From: Wolfiporia cocos | Taxonomy: Eukaryota; Basidiomycota; Agaricomycetes; Polyporales; Phaeolaceae | Assembly: GCA_029448655.1 (NCBI GenBank) | Contig: JACCLO010000003.1 | Location: forward strand, 186,001-250,000 | Length of the DNA: 64,000 nt | Direction: 5' to 3' | Part shown: in pieces, positions 13,063-23,672 of the stretch | Layout: each line of letters opens with the position of its first letter | Position numbering within the stretch: the first letter of the stretch is position 1 | Position numbers and translations under genes: made by a program | The notes under the pieces: model-generated | The model's database searches: none | The model's input: only the letters and a program-made list of their open reading frames with translations | Told to the model about the DNA's origin: nothing

Positions 13063-13809
13063 TGTACGTAAAGAAGGTTATAGTGCGAATGTAGAGTCGC
13101 GAAAAGCAGCGCTACCCGCCCACTGTGGATCAGCCTATAGCTGCAATCGGGGTGGTAACTAGAAACTGCCTTTCCACTCTATTCAGAGACCACCTCTTTT
13201 CGGAGGTGCGCCAAGAAACGCCAAGGGGTTTTCAGCCCAAGGCCAGCAAGTAATCTCTGCCTCCGAGACCTCGTCCAGCCCCGAAGCTAATTCGGCATAC
13301 CGGGGGCACGGGATCTAAACCCTTGGGATGGAGGGTCTAAAAACTATCGTATTTGGGCCAAGTGGCCGTATAGTGTGAGCTGGTCGCGCTCCTTCAGCCG
13401 CCTTGTGGGGCGCTGGGTTGTATAGTAACGGGGGGGCGGTAATGCCCGTATAGTCGGCACGGTAATACGCGTAAATAGGTGCCCAGTGCCTCTGTAATCT
13501 GCCGTAGGGCCCCTTAACGCCTTTGATTATTTCACGTTGGGTACGCTTCTACTACGGTGGGGATGAAACCCAAAGCCTTTACGCCGTATTGCACAACGGT
13601 GGCCCAGTAGCTTAGAAGCAACGGTAGGAGAGGTCCCCTACACGCTGTTCACAAGTATAGTCCCCCAGAACCCAGTCCCTTGTCCCTGGGATACGGGAAG
13701 ATAAGAGTTTAACACCCGAATCGACCGAAGTCAACTCGAGGGCGAAGAAACAATGCACTTTACCCCTAGTGCGCCAGGGTTGTTCTGGAATGAACTCAGA
13801 ACGGGGTGG
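13063..13809 (-). other. 5' leader of gypsy copy 1
   Basis: Untranslated region between the Gag start and the primer-binding site. It is closely similar to the leader of the intact copy (23684-24427). No separate gene is visible. Confidence 0.7.
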
Positions 13810-13820
13810 AGACTCGTCTT
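13810..13820 (-). promoter_or_regulatory. Self-primer binding site of gypsy copy 1
   Basis: On the minus strand this reads AAGACGAGTCT, one base inside the 5' LTR boundary. It is the exact complement of the presumed 5' end of the transcript in the LTR; the LTR copy of AAGACGAGTCT on the plus strand is at 14538-14548. Its conservation in both full-length copies supports function. Confidence 0.75.
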
Positions 13821-13821
13821 A

Positions 13822-14819
13822 TGACACAAGCGCTATCCCAAGCAACTACTCAGGGGAATATTACTCGCGTGAAAGCGTATTCCTAGTCTGAGGCTACTCA
13901 AGGCAACAAAGGTGTCACAAGAATTCTCCTAGTTTCCCTATATCTCTTACTATTTTTCCGGCAATTCTACGAATTATCTACGACTTTCTAGACCAATAAC
14001 TAGCTTATCCGGTTCATAAATTAACGGTTACATACGTGCCGAATGATGGCCGCGTTATCTCCCGTAACGACGGTCTTATCTTATCACTAGTAGTTACCAT
14101 CAGTCACATGTCTAGTTCTAGCCAATCGGACATTCCGTCCGGAAGCCGTCAGCCTATAAACGTCAGCGGACCGGGCTTTGGTCACGCCCTGTGTTTGTAA
14201 TGACAAGAGCGCAAAACGCCATTCGTGCGGCCTACGCCGCCTTCCTATATCCCGGTTTTGATCGGCATATGTATTTATCGCGTATTACTCAGTACTTAGG
14301 TACCTGGGGACTTGTACATACAAATACGGACATTAGTATTACCTAATAAGACTGTTAGGGGTCTTATTTATTATGTATATATACTAGCCTTGCTGAGCGC
14401 TATTGCCTCAGTTCTATTCATTGCATTCATACTACGAGTTAACCACTCCGCGTATCCTGCTTAACTCTTACAACTATCCTGCCTAACCAGCAAACCAAGC
14501 AACTATTACAAGTAAGTGTTATCTTGTGTTAAAAGGCCAAGACGAGTCTGGGGTGCTCCCTGCTCGTCTGGCTGGTATATATGCTCGTAGGCTGTTTGTA
14601 CATGTTTGGCTACTATACAGTATTACGTAATCGGGTAGACCGTTTAGAGGAGTATGGTAAACCCTATCGTAGGTGTAGAGCCACAACAAGGGTGTCTGGG
14701 GTCTATGTAAGCACGTGTGGGGTGTTTGGGGTCCTTGCACGTGATGCGTAGGCGGGCGCTTAGATAAGATAAGGGTTGTCCCTAGTCGCAAGCTAGTTGG
14801 AGAAAATCGGCTTGTGACA
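13822..14819 (-). repeat. LTR of gypsy copy 1 (5' LTR in element orientation), split by a solo LTR
   Basis: Same family as 4677-5047. It is interrupted by the 619-bp insertion at 13913-14531 and otherwise 374 bp. A 3-bp addition (GAG, near 14649) distinguishes it from the partner LTR. Confidence 0.9.
13913..14531 (+). repeat. Solo LTR (619 bp) inside the LTR of gypsy copy 1
   Basis: It starts TGTCACAAG and ends CTTGTGTTA, with the 5-bp duplication AAAGG at 13908-13912 and 14532-14536. In plus orientation a TATA box (GTATATATAC, about 14374) is followed by a weak inverted repeat CTGAG/CTCAG. It is the innermost layer of the nest LTR within LTR within gypsy within hAT. Confidence 0.9.
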
Positions 14820-15942
14820 GCAGCACTTCCTCGTCACATTATTACTGACAGGCTGCATTTTTATTCAGGCGATTAATTCGTGGGTCATGGAGCGCGAAGA
14901 TTTGGATGCTTTGTCACTCTCACATGATGACTGGACGCTTCTCAATCATGTGTCAGAGCTCCTTTCAGTGCGCCACATTATAGTTACATTCAACGGCTAG
15001 TAGACTAATGTCTCCCAGCATTTCACACATGTTACTCGCACAATGTCACTCGCACATACTCCCACACTCCCATGGGTTATACCTAGCTACGAACACATGC
15101 GACTTGCGCTTCAAGATGCCATAAACACAAACCGAGTCACACAGGCCGCTGAGGCCGGTCTCATCAAGCTCAACGAATACTATTTTCGAGCTCTGGATTG
15201 TCAATACAACACGATCGCAACGAGTGCGTTTTTATTCATATTCAGCTTGTTAATAGATACATAAACTCACAATCACAAGGTTGTCATCCCGGTCTGAGAC
15301 AGACGTGGTTCAACAACCTTACAAGTGACCGCAAAATGAGGGCCTCGGCGCTCTTTGAGCACGTCTTCCGGGAGTATGAGAAGACAACGCCAAAACCTGC
15401 GGATACGCCCCCTGCTGCAGCATTGATGCGTACTGCATCAGGTAGCTTCCTGGACACCCTAGCGCAGATTGTTGACGTCCCAGAAACCGTGAGCGGACCT
15501 GTAGAGCGCTCAGAGCTCGATAGATGGATGAGTGGGGAGGGTGGGAAGGGGGATCTCTATTACCCTCTTGTTTGGTGGAAGGTAGGATCTGATTTATGTC
15601 ATATAATGTCTAATAACTGTGTGATACATCAGGCTCATGCTCACGAGTTCCCTGTAATCTCACGCATTGCGCGTGATTTTCTATGCATTCCCACTGCCAG
15701 CGTGGCTGTTGAACGTTTGTTTTCTTCCTCACGTCAGCTATGTGCTGATACCCGTAGCTCATTGAAGGCGGAGACGATTTCCATAGCTATGTGTACGAAA
15801 CAGTGGCTACGCCAAGATCTCTTGAAAATATAGTCTCCGGAAACCATGTAAACCATGTATATACCATGTATATACCATGTATATACCATATACCATATAT
15901 TTACCGATTTCTTGTACATGTATATTATATGGTTGGAGCCTT

Positions 15943-16347
15943 ATTCAAGATCATAGACTCATGGAGCTTGCTTTAATGGGCTCAATGTAGTTTAGGGCGC
16001 GATGAGGTTATAAGGACGTTCATGATGAGATTGTGAGCAGCCAAAAGGACCGAGTTACGTGATGTCGTTCGAGGCTGAGACAGCTCCCCAGGACGGAACG
16101 AGGATCGGCTTTCGTCAGCTTCTCGTCAACTCTTCGCATGCACGCTTCAGTGATCTGCTTTTGCCTGCACCTCATTCTTCCAGCCCAACAGTAACATGTG
16201 TTATCTGTGAAAGCGGGAAATCGTAGGTGGAGTGTTTGTCGCGTATGTACTTGCATTACGCTTTGGCATCTTGAATGAAGGAACATAAATGATGCGTTGC
16301 CAATATATGGGACAGGTACGGCCGACTGCGCACATAAAATCGCGGAC
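15943..16347. other. Intergenic sequence
   Basis: Spacer between the hAT right end and the stop codon of the DnaJ gene, probably including that gene's 3' untranslated region. No feature recognised. Confidence 0.5.
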
Positions 16348-18422
16348 TCAGAATGGGAAGCCGCCACGCGCCCCTCCACCAAAACTCGAGAAGCCGCCGC
16401 CATAACCACCGCCGCCATAACTGCCACCGCCAAAGCTAGCGCCTCCAAAGCCTCCACCGTGGAACTGGGCAAACAGATCGTTAAGATCCATACCGTGCAT
16501 GCCATGCATTCCTCCCGTGCCCGCGTCCATGCCATCTTCGTCCTCGCCCATGTCGTACCGCTCCCGGCGGTGAGGATCGGACAGGACAGAGTGGGCCTCC
16601 ACGACGAGCTTGAACTTCTCCTCGTCACCGCCCTGTGTGGCGTAGATACATATTGGCAGAATCAATGCAAATTGCGTAAATGACTGGGGAAGAGACGCAC
16701 CTTGTCTGGATGGTGCTTGAGGCTCTCTCGCCGGTAGGCCTTTTTGATCTCCACCTCACTACAATCTCTCGCCACGCCTGTCCAAAAGTCGGTGCACGCG
16801 CTCAGAGATTTGCGAGATCTCACGCACCCAGGATTTTATAGTAATCTTTAGATTTGCTCCGTTTCAGCGCCGCCTCGGCCTTCTTCAGCTCAGCCCGCAG
16901 CGCGCGCACGTCTGCGTCGCTGCCCTCCATTTCGGCCTGCTCGATGGCAGACTTGAAGTCGGCGACGGCGGGATCGTACTTCTCAAGATGTAGGTTGATC
17001 CGTGCACGCGTCCGGTATGCCTTGAAGGATGCCGGATAGAGCCGTAGCGATTCTTCGATATCAGCAAGGGCATCCTCATGCCTTTCGAGCTGTGCCCGAC
17101 TTAAGCATGTAGTTGCACAATGTGACCTGCGTGCGTACCTTCACGAGCGTCGTCGCACGATTAGACAGCAGGATAGCGCGGATTTGACCACCCTTGCCTT
17201 CTTCGTCTTTGTCCCCGATGCGCTACGTACCCAATGCAAGACGAGCGCGTACGTCGATCAGTTTGATACAAGTATGACGATATGCTCACCTCCAGGGCTT
17301 CGCCGTAGTTCTCGACAGCCTCCTCTAGGCGACCCGACCGGAACGCGACATTCCCCTCTTCCTTCAGCCGCTCGACATCCTTCACGCGCTTCCGCAAACG
17401 TTGCGCAGGTTCGTGTCCGGGGTCTAGCCGCAGCGCGGACGTGACATGAGTCAGGGCCTGCGCCGTCTTCGCCGTCAGGAACAAGACAAGACCACGATGC
17501 GTCAGTGCGTCCGGTGAGTTCTGGTCTACTCGGAGAGCGTCGCTGATGGTACAGCGATTAGTCACGCGAGACGAGAAGTTGTCGCACAAAGTGACGCGCA
17601 CCTAGCTGCGCTGCTCGCCGCAGCCCAGTTCCCGCGTGCCAGCTCCAGCTCCACACGACTCAACCGCCATTGACTTGGAATGTCGCCGCCCTCCGCCTCG
17701 ATCGCCTGCACACACTTGTCCAATGCGAGGCGCGCCATTCCCCAGTCCTTGCGCTGTTTCGCGCTATCAAGGTTGCGCAGGTGCGCTTCCAGCTCGAGCA
17801 CCTTCTTCTGCAGCTGCAGCGCGGCTGAATTCGCCGGTTCTATGGATAGGACAGTTCTGAGGGTTGAAAGCGCGGGCGCCGTTGAGCCTGTGGACAGCTG
17901 GCAGCGGGCGAGGCGAATGAGGGTTTTCGGCGAGGGCGACGCAGACTGAAGGTTGGCCGCCTGCTGGCAATCCGCGAGCGCGGGTTTGAAGCGTTTGAGG
18001 GCCATGTATGCCGCGGCACGATTGGTGAGGTAGGTGGGCTCCGAAGGGTTCAGCTCTGCAAAGCGCGAGCTGCTGGGCCTGGCAGTCACACGATGTAGAG
18101 TAGCTGCTCACCGACTGCGCGGGTATACAGCTCAATGGCCTCAGCAAAGCGCTGCGCCTTGAACGCAACATTGCCCTCCTCCTTGACCTGCTCTGCCTGC
18201 TTGAGGGGGTCGATCTCCGGGGAGGGCGTCGTCGGGGGCTGCTCCTCGTTGAGTTGCTCGGCCTCCATGGAGCTGTCGCACCTGAGCAGGTAAGCGGATT
18301 GAACGGGTCAAAACAGATGGCCAACAAAAGATATTCACGGACCCTTCACTTGGATCGTGGTTGCCTGCGGCTGCTTTTGCCTGCTGCCTCTTCTTCGCCT
18401 GCTTCGTCTTCTTGTTTGCCAT
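16348..18422 (-). CDS. TPR and J-domain co-chaperone (DNAJC7-like), 8 exons, 554 aa
   Basis: Exons, read on the complement: 18343-18422, 18112-18281, 17602-18055, 17290-17542, 17139-17222, 16828-17089, 16701-16777 and 16348-16632. They join in frame (1665 nt) through seven GT-AG introns of 49-68 bp. The start is the ATG that opens MANKKTKQAKK. The lysine-rich N-terminus is followed by tetratricopeptide repeats (from about residue 45 to 420, with motifs such as EEGNVAFKAQRFAEAIELY and EEGNVAFRSGRLEEAVENY) and a J domain starting DYYKILG (about 429) with the HPD motif at 457-459. The tail is rich in glycine and phenylalanine. Proteins of this architecture bind Hsp70 and Hsp90 in the cytosol and pass clients between them, with the J domain stimulating Hsp70 ATPase. 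Order and length fit the DNAJC7/TPR2 family. Substrates cannot be inferred. Confidence 0.92.
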
Positions 18423-18875
18423 TGGTCTGTCGTCGCAAAGTGGGCAAGCAGCACTACAACCCGGAGAATGGAGTGATCCCGCAGAATGGAGTGATCCCGC
18501 AGGCACCGACGCAGAGCCAGGAAAGAGACACACAGGCGCTAATTTCGCGGTGCCACACACGCGCTCTGACTAAGCAGACGCGTCGCGCACGCGTGCATCG
18601 TCCCCGGCATCGCGCACTCGCTGCCCTCGAGGGGAGTAGAGGTAGGTGGGAGAATTCGCAAAAGCGTCAACCTGTAGCGATCCGTGTAGACACAATCTCG
18701 AGGCCACTTGAGAAGCTCGGAAACAGTTTGACGTCTCGGAATAAGAGTAGCATAAAGATCAAATGTAAATGAATTGATGAATGGTGCAAGACGATGCCAT
18801 GTTACAGAGGGGAAATAACGCAGATACAAAATAACGCAGGACTTCCGGCTTGTTCACAAATTGAAATGTATTTCG
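18423..18875. other. Upstream region of the DnaJ gene
   Basis: Presumed promoter of the minus-strand co-chaperone gene. It contains a short direct duplication (AATGGAGTGATCCCGCAG, 18468-18485 and 18486-18503). No gene recognised. Confidence 0.4.
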
Positions 18876-19035
18876 AAAAAAGAAAATATGGCCAACGCCG
18901 GGATCGAGCCGACTGAACTAGTCGGCCATGAAACACATTGCCAAAGAAGGCAACATATCGACAGCTATGAATGTCGCGACTAACACTTCCCTGCTGATAT
19001 GAAAGGCAGCTGCTCACGCCAACTCGGCTATATCC
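18876..19035 (-). ncRNA. Candidate RNA polymerase III transcript (unidentified)
   Basis: On the minus strand TAGCCGAGTTGG (19030-19019) matches the tRNA-type A-box consensus. GGCTCGATCCC (from 18910) is close to a B box and is followed by a TTTTCTTTTTT stretch near 18886-18876 that could terminate polymerase III. Between the boxes are small hairpins, for example GCCGACT/AGTCGGC. A proper tRNA cloverleaf does not fold: no sequence before the A box pairs with the putative acceptor GTTGGCC. It may be an intron-containing or decayed tRNA, another small RNA, or chance. Confidence 0.25.
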
Positions 19036-19232
19036 TCACGCTCAGTCGTAAACGGCAGCGGCCAGGCAGAATTTGATCGAAAATGGGTTCGCAATTGGTG
19101 TTCGCACAGCAGCTATCAATGCGGCTGCTACACAACTGCGTGAGGGCATGCTTGTCGCTCCTTTGATGCATAGTAACAGAAGGAGTCACCTCACTCGCAG
19201 TTCATAGAATTGTGCAGTCTACAGGTGCATAT

Positions 19233-20096
19233 TCAAACCGTGTATCCCTGCGACAACACGATCAGCTGTAATACGATAGCAACATGTAGCCATAGCTCAC
19301 CCCGTTCACCATCAGGATCTGGCCATTCACCCAGCTCGCCTGGTCACTCGCCAAGAAAGCGACGACAGTACTGACCTCATCTGGCTGTCCGATGCGCTTC
19401 TGCGGGTGGGCGTTGGAGAAGAAGTCGATGAGCGATTGAGGTTTGCCCTCGCGGAACATGTCGGTATCAATTGGCCCGGGAGCGATGGTGTTCACAGTGA
19501 TACCGCGTGCACCGAGATCCTTTGCAAGGACACGGGTCATCTGGTCAATGGCGCCCTTGGTGGCGACGTAGCAGAGGTAGTTGGCGGGGACCACGGAGTT
19601 GCGTGTCAGAGACGTGCCGAACAGAATAATGCGTCCGCCTTCGTCGCGCGTCGCTTAGCCCGTAGCTTAAACGAGAGAAAGCAGAGTGCTCACCCTCTTT
19701 CATGAGAGGCGCGGCGGCCTTGATGGTGAGGAACGGTGCTTTGACATTCACGTTAAAGTGTCTATCAAACTCCTCCTCGGTCACCTCCGCAATAGTTCCG
19801 TAGCCCATGACGGCCGCGTTGAGGACGAGAATGTCCAGTCGACCAAACTCACGCAGAGTCTCATCGAGAAGTCGCTGGATGCCCTCCTTTTCGGCAACAT
19901 CGGCTTGGACGCTGATGGCGCGTCCGCCACCAGACTGGTTAATCGCGTCGACGACGGACGCCGCGGCTGAGGCGTTCGAGACATAGTTTACAACGACATT
20001 CGCTCCATCTGCGGCGAGACGGCGGGCGATGGCTGCACCAATGGAGCGAGACGAGCCGGTGACGAGAGCTGCTTTGCCTGCGAGGGGAAAAGACAT
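19233..20096 (-). CDS. Short-chain dehydrogenase/reductase, 3 exons, 251 aa
   Basis: Exons on the complement are 19694-20096, 19301-19638 and 19233-19247; introns are 53 and 55 bp. The last exon encodes only GYTV and the stop, completing the usual SDR ending VNGGYTV. A Rossmann fold begins at the N-terminus with TGSSRSIG (residues 14-21, cofactor glycine motif), followed by NAAVM in place of the family NNAG. The catalytic set is Ser144, Tyr158 and Lys162 (YVATK). The PG motif (TIAPGPIDTDMF) is intact. Length and motifs fit classical SDRs that use NAD(P)H to reduce or oxidise carbonyl and alcohol groups. The residues after the second beta strand (NYVSN) lack a clear ac­idic cofactor selector, which leans towards NADP(H). 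The substrate is unknown and no pathway partners lie next to it. Confidence 0.9.
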
Positions 20097-20727
20097 AGCG
20101 AAGTGGCGCGGGCTAGTTCAAGTGAATGTGAATGCCGCTGGAAGAGATCCTGTCGAGCAGCTCTGTCGCCAAAAGGCAGTATTTATGCGAATCAAGCAGG
20201 GGGAGTATCGGGATAACACGACCGACATGACGAAGGAGTTGTAAGCTGCAGGATGAATTGCATATTCAGTGCATATACCTGCACTGATGGCATCAATGCA
20301 TCAGCGTTGAGTCAATGCAATCGACAGCAGCGCCCATGATCCGCACCGTGCCTGATCATGGCGGTCTCACGGGATTCTGTATCTGATTAGATGCCCTCGG
20401 ACTTTTCTGTGGGTTCTCAGCCCGGTATGGGTTCTCAGCCCGGTATGGCACACAGAGATCGCGCCACGCTAATGCCACGAGCTCTATGCTCCTCGCTCCG
20501 GGCCACACAGTGAAAGCAACATATATACAAATGACCTTTCAGCCACAGCAGTTGCATACTGTAGGGACTACGGATGCAATAATGATGAAATGAGGGTGAA
20601 CGTTCGGAATCAACCACGCCACTATAGCGCAGCTATTTGAACTACATACTTGCAGAAGCACGTTAGTGGTCGGACAAGCGAGAGCAAACATATAACTGTA
20701 GCTAGTCTCGGTTCCAGACCTTATACC
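20097..20727. other. Intergenic sequence upstream of the SDR gene
   Basis: Likely promoter of the minus-strand SDR gene followed by unremarkable sequence. A short tandem duplication of GGGTTCTCAGCCCGGTATGG is present near 20411-20447. Confidence 0.4.
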
Positions 20728-21394
20728 CAGGGTTGGGCTTGACCCAGTTTGACCCCGGTTTGACCTGGGTCAAAGGTCAATGGGGTCAATGGGGTCAAGG
20801 CGTGACTTGTGCATGACCTCAACAGATGATTGTGATTGGTCAATTGAGTGGCTTGAGCGCTAAGTCGCGCGGGGTGTAGACGACACAGATGTCCGTAGTG
20901 TAGAGGTGTGAGTTGGCATGTAATTAATATGTGATTGATACAAGATGATCAAGGGTTCAGATTCAGCAAGTCGAGTAATCCATTTCTCTGTCTAGATGTT
21001 GATTTCCTCTCGTCCAAAATGCAGAAAGATCTGTGTATCTGAAGGATATTGAAATAGATTTCGCAGTAGTAGTCCCTCGTGCATCGGAATTGGTGTAGTA
21101 GATGAGTGCTCTGGCAGATTTGGAGCAGACAGCTGAGCATAGACTTCTTCATGCTCATCAGCCTCTGCCATTAATTTGAGGATGTTGGACAAGTGGGCTC
21201 CATTCAATTACACATTGTGTTTGGTCCCTAATCGCTCGCACACAGGAAGAATAGCATTAAATGTATTGTCGCTACTATAATAGTAGGCCTGTCATCACGT
21301 GAGAATCACACCTTGACCCGGGTCAACCAGTTCGACCTGGGTCATTGACCCAGGTCAAGGGTCAAGGGGTCAAGCCTTGACCCACCCAACCCTG
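20728..21394. mobile_element. Non-autonomous hAT-like element, 667 bp
   Basis: The termini are CAGGGTTGGG at 20728 and its reverse complement CCCAACCCTG (GTGGG spacing slightly different) at 21394. Perfect 8-bp duplications CTTATACC flank it (20720-20727 and 21395-21402). Both ends carry several copies of GGTCAA/TTGACC as subterminal repeats. A minus-strand open stretch near 20949-21207 has weak similarity in style to hAT proteins but is too short to call. It is unrelated in sequence to the 3915-4532 element. Confidence 0.88.
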
Positions 21395-21402
21395 CTTATA
21401 CC

Positions 21403-21505
21403 TGCAGCCCGGACATGTCCGGGCGGAGTGCGAAAAACATATTGCAGGCACCACTGGTATAAGGTCTGGTGGGTTTCGTAGGGCGGGTGTAGGTGACCCC
21501 ATCTC
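21403..21505 (-). repeat. Dispersed repeat with palindromic end (copy 1)
   Basis: Matches 31700-31795 in inverted orientation, including the stretch around GAGTGCGAAAAACA and GGTATAAGGT. The edge is the perfect 18-bp palindrome GCCCGGACATGTCCGGGC (21406-21423). Class unknown; no coding sequence. Confidence 0.6.
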
Positions 21506-21670
21506 GTGACCGTGATACCAACACCTACTAGTGCTGGACAATTACTATTAAATATGCCACAGGGCTCGATAATAATGATATGTATCATTACTTTGGTTGG
21601 TGCCCGGGGTATGTAATTGTATTGTAATGGAATAGTATCATAATACTATTGTAATTGTGTTTAATACTAT

Positions 21671-21994
21671 CTATTGGTGTATTGTCACACCATCCCGGTA
21701 TCCAATCCCATGGCCTAGCCCTAGTTTCATCCATTCCTTTGTAACTATTATATTGGAAGCAGATTGCATCAGCATCAATGAACAAGCATTGGAAAGTGTA
21801 CATTTACTAACAGAGAATAGGTGCTCAACTGAGATACTGCCATCCAGAATAGCAAGTATATCACAGATGATGCACAATAGTACAGGGAGGTGGCGAGCAT
21901 GAGTCTGTGCCATATCACAAAACATGGAGACAAATATACAGCAAAATGGGATAGGATTTGTGTCACAGAACACCCTGTGGGGGGGTCTCGACAT
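21671..21994 (-). pseudogene. Fragment of a hAT transposase C-terminus
   Basis: The translated minus strand shows ISVEHLFSVSKCTL and IIVTKEWMKLGLG, the hAT dimerisation block. Only about 100 residues remain, with no catalytic core nearby. AT-rich stretches containing ATTGTAAT on both sides (21610-21670 and 23030-23160) may be the remains of element ends, but no inverted repeat with a target duplication was found. Confidence 0.6.
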
Positions 21995-22306
21995 CCCTCA
22001 CTGTATTGAAGAAGTGCTCCTAGGCTGCGGAGCTAAGTCTTTAGTGTATAGTTACCTCTCGTCGTGCCTTATCAGACCATCTAATCTACTAGATTAGCGC
22101 TGTAGGGTAGCGCGCACCTCAGCCTAGTCACATGCCTCCTTAGTTACTGTGCGCAGACAGGTACTTTAAGGCTAGGCTAGTAGTACTGTCACTCATGTAT
22201 ATAATGTACATCAGGATGGGGCTTACTCCCCATCCTTGAGATTCTCGACAATGGACTTCAGTCCCTTTCTCTCCATCTCTGCATGATGCTGGCATGGACA
22301 GCTCCG

Positions 22307-22310
<4 letters not shown>

Positions 22311-22344
<34 letters not shown>
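22311..22344. repeat. (TC)17 microsatellite
   Basis: Uninterrupted TC dinucleotides, 34 bases. Confidence 0.95.
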
Positions 22345-22347
<3 letters not shown>

Positions 22348-23300
22348 AGACTGGGTACATCGACATTTGGGCTTGGGTAAGACGTGACAAACCCTATGCC
22401 GCCACCCTTGTTCACCACTGCTTGCCTCACTTGGGTCTGCAGGTGTTATGGATCCCCCGTCCTAGTAGGCCAGTCACACAGGCTGGTAAGTCTGTGTCAA
22501 TTTGTTCATCTTCAACTAAAGCAATGGGAGTTCAGAGCCCATGGGCTTGGTTGTACTAATTTTGACTTAGAAGAGGAGCATTTTGCACACATTACAGTAG
22601 TTTATGATAAAATGAAATAATTCACATTGCATGTTTTCTGGACTGCATCAAGCATCAACAAAAACTGAAATCAGTATGCAGGATTGCTGAGAGCAAGGTT
22701 CACAGTTTGGAAGGCACCAATCGTCTCCTTTTCCTGTGGTCAACAGAGCATTCAATCAGTTCTCCAACAGGTGCTTTCCAGGGCTGCAAAACTTCTCTAT
22801 TGATAGGCAGTGGCATCTGCTGAGCACTACCTGTCAGTCAGCATGGCCTGCACCACATGTATTGTCCACAACAGAATGTTTTGTTTTCTTGTTTTCTTTT
22901 CCTTTTCATGGTACAGAAAGATGCACCATGTCATTCTCATTGGGAATGGCTGTAATTTACATAGAAAAATGCATGCATGAGCTCACTTTGTGTCACATGA
23001 CATCCCTACTGTTACTATTAAATAGAGTACCAGTATCATATTGTATTCATAATATAACATATTGTAATTCTTCATAATAGACGCCAGTAGGATCCGCCTC
23101 GACTGCGTATCTAATAGTATTATTACAATTAGATATAATTATAATCAATCATAATAGTAATCTTGGCTAGCACTAACGCCTACACCGCGCGATGCAGTCG
23201 CACTCAATGAGCTCACAAACGCGAGGCCTAGCTGGCCATGTCTGTAACGTACTGTACCATCTTATAACTCCAAAACATAATGTCTGAGCTTGACGATGAT
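22345..23300. other. Gene-free AT-rich sequence before the intact gypsy element
   Basis: No coding frame with recognisable content. Probably further transposon remains. Confidence 0.4.
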
Positions 23301-23671
23301 TGTCACAAGCCGATTTTCTCCAACTTGCTTGCGACTAGGAACGACCCTTATCTTATCTAAGCGCCCGCCTATGCGTCACGTGCAAGGACCCCGAACACCC
23401 CACACGTGCCTACACAGACCCCGGACACCCTTGATGTGGCTCTACACCTACGATAGGGTTTACCATACTCTAAACGGTCTATCAGCTTACGTAATACTGT
23501 ATAGTAGCCAAACATGTACAAACAGCCTACGAGCATATATACCAGCCAGACGAGCAGGGAGCACCCCAGACTCGTCTTGGCCTTTGTTGCCTTGAGTAGC
23601 CTCAGATCAGGAATACGCTTTCACGCGAGTCATATTCCCCTGAGTAGTTGCTTGAGAACACGCTTGTGTCA
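23301..23671 (+). repeat. 5' LTR of the intact gypsy element
   Basis: TGTCACAAG to CTTGTGTCA, 371 bp. It contains the TATA box TATATA at 23536-23541 and an inverted repeat AGACGAG (23548-23554) / CTCGTCT (23571-23577). Confidence 0.95.
23536..23578 (+). promoter_or_regulatory. LTR promoter and presumed transcript start
   Basis: TATATA lies at 23536-23541, and 32 bases downstream of its first base is AGACTCGTCTT (23568-23578). That distance is typical for a TATA-directed start, and the 11-mer is complementary to the primer-binding site, so transcription probably begins at about 23568. The start itself is an inference. Confidence 0.65.
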
Positions 23672-23672
23672 T

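Larger units (their letters stand above)
4677..14819 (-). mobile_element. Ty3/gypsy retrotransposon (copy 1), reverse orientation, decayed and itself invaded
   Basis: It is bounded by LTRs of 371 bp (4677-5047) and, after removing an insertion, 374 bp (13822-14819), with the 5-bp duplication GCAGC at 4672-4676 and 14820-14824. Without its three inserted solo LTRs and their duplications the element is about 8187 bp, almost the same as the intact copy at 23301-31483 (8183 bp). The primer-binding site (reverse strand, 13810-13820) and the polypurine tract (about 5048-5058) are preserved. The two LTRs differ by at least two substitutions and a 3-bp indel, so this copy is older than the other. Confidence 0.93.
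1191..15833 (+). pseudogene. hAT-family transposase gene, split by two insertions
   Basis: This is a cut-and-paste transposase. Recognisable parts in order are an N-terminal charged region (1191 onwards), a BED-type zinc finger (CRYC at about 2571, then HTKRMH at about 2725, split by an intron at 2592), the hAT core with YSTDTWTTPQM (about 3178-3210), LTIDNAST (about 3430) and RWNCTHAMIERALLMKK (4620-4667), and the C-terminal dimerisation block with HEFPVISRIARDFL and ASVAVERLFSSSR (15640-15730). Several short introns join in frame, for example 2258-2303, 3094-3147 and 15582-15632. The exon frame continues exactly across the 618-bp insertion at 3915-4532. The gypsy element sits inside an intron whose donor is at 4668 and whose acceptor is near 14870. 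The transposase was therefore probably functional before these insertions. The N-terminal exon joins (1590-1960) were not resolved. Confidence 0.7.
821..15942 (+). mobile_element. hAT transposon, interrupted by a MITE-like element and a gypsy retrotransposon
   Basis: The ends are inverted repeats: AAGGCTCCAACCATATAAT at 821 and its reverse complement ending at 15942. Both ends are followed inwards by clustered copies of a CCATGTATATA-type subterminal motif, near 840-950 and 15840-15930. The flanking eight bases resemble each other only partly (ATTCATGG and ATTCAAGA), so the target duplication has decayed or is offset. Inside lies a multi-exon hAT transposase. Subtracting the two insertions and their duplications leaves about 4.35 kb, a normal size for an autonomous hAT element. 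Confidence 0.75.
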
